Below are positions 6,703 through 6,725 of a stretch of 6,725 nucleotides of DNA, in pieces. Numbering within the stretch: position 1 is the first letter of the stretch; the number at the start of each line of letters is the position of its first letter. The notes beneath the pieces were generated by a model. It worked only from the letters and a program-made list of their open reading frames with translations. It was not told where the DNA came from and did not search any database. This DNA is from Acidaminococcales bacterium (GTDB lineage Bacteria; Bacillota; Negativicutes; Acidaminococcales; JAISLQ01): assembly GCA_031275255.1 (NCBI GenBank), contig JAISPA010000186.1, positions 1-6,725 of the forward strand, in the 5' to 3' direction. The translations under genes were made by a program, and so were the position numbers.

Positions 6703-6725
6703 AACCTTCTCGCTTCCGGCAGGAA

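Overview
The window reads as a bacterial chromosome segment with roughly balanced base composition, strong purine-rich ribosome binding sites (AGGAGG-type) and one TTG start. These traits fit a Firmicutes-type host, possibly an anaerobe of the Negativicutes kind; that placement is inference from style and gene content, not from a marker gene.

Bases 1-6370 hold one co-directional gene set on the + strand that looks like a catabolic operon for an organic acid. In order: the possible last codons of an upstream gene (1-29); a malate/L-lactate dehydrogenase family (Ldh_2) 2-hydroxyacid oxidoreductase (56-1103); a 6-phosphogluconate-dehydrogenase-like NAD(P) oxidoreductase with a DUF1932-type C-terminus (1119-2000); an anomalous 264-base spacer with several hairpins; an amidohydrolase of the 2-pyrone-4,6-dicarboxylate lactonase (LigI) type (2265-3131); an amidohydrolase/deacetylase of the Atu3266 type (3175-4313); a DASS/SLC13-family anion permease (4368-5773); and a DJ-1/PfpI protein (5858-6370). 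A reasonable working model is that the permease imports a di- or hydroxy-carboxylate, the two amidohydrolases open a lactone and/or remove an acyl group, and the two dehydrogenases oxidise the resulting hydroxyacid. The exact substrate cannot be read from the sequence.

Three of the six main genes are each broken by a single-base frameshift: +1 in a C6 run at 489-494, -1 around 3682-3692, and -1 in an A5 run at 5158-5162. In each case the other frame continues straight through to the family's normal C-terminus with catalytic or binding motifs kept, so correcting one base restores a full-length protein (about 348, 379 and 468 residues). This means either sequencing/assembly indels or very recent decay of the operon.

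Bases 6371-6725 are a separate unit: a weak hairpin after the operon, a near-consensus sigma-70 promoter, a tRNA-Ala (anticodon GGC, G3:U70 present, CCA encoded) and a strong intrinsic terminator. I found no CRISPR array, transposase, phage gene or clear defence system.
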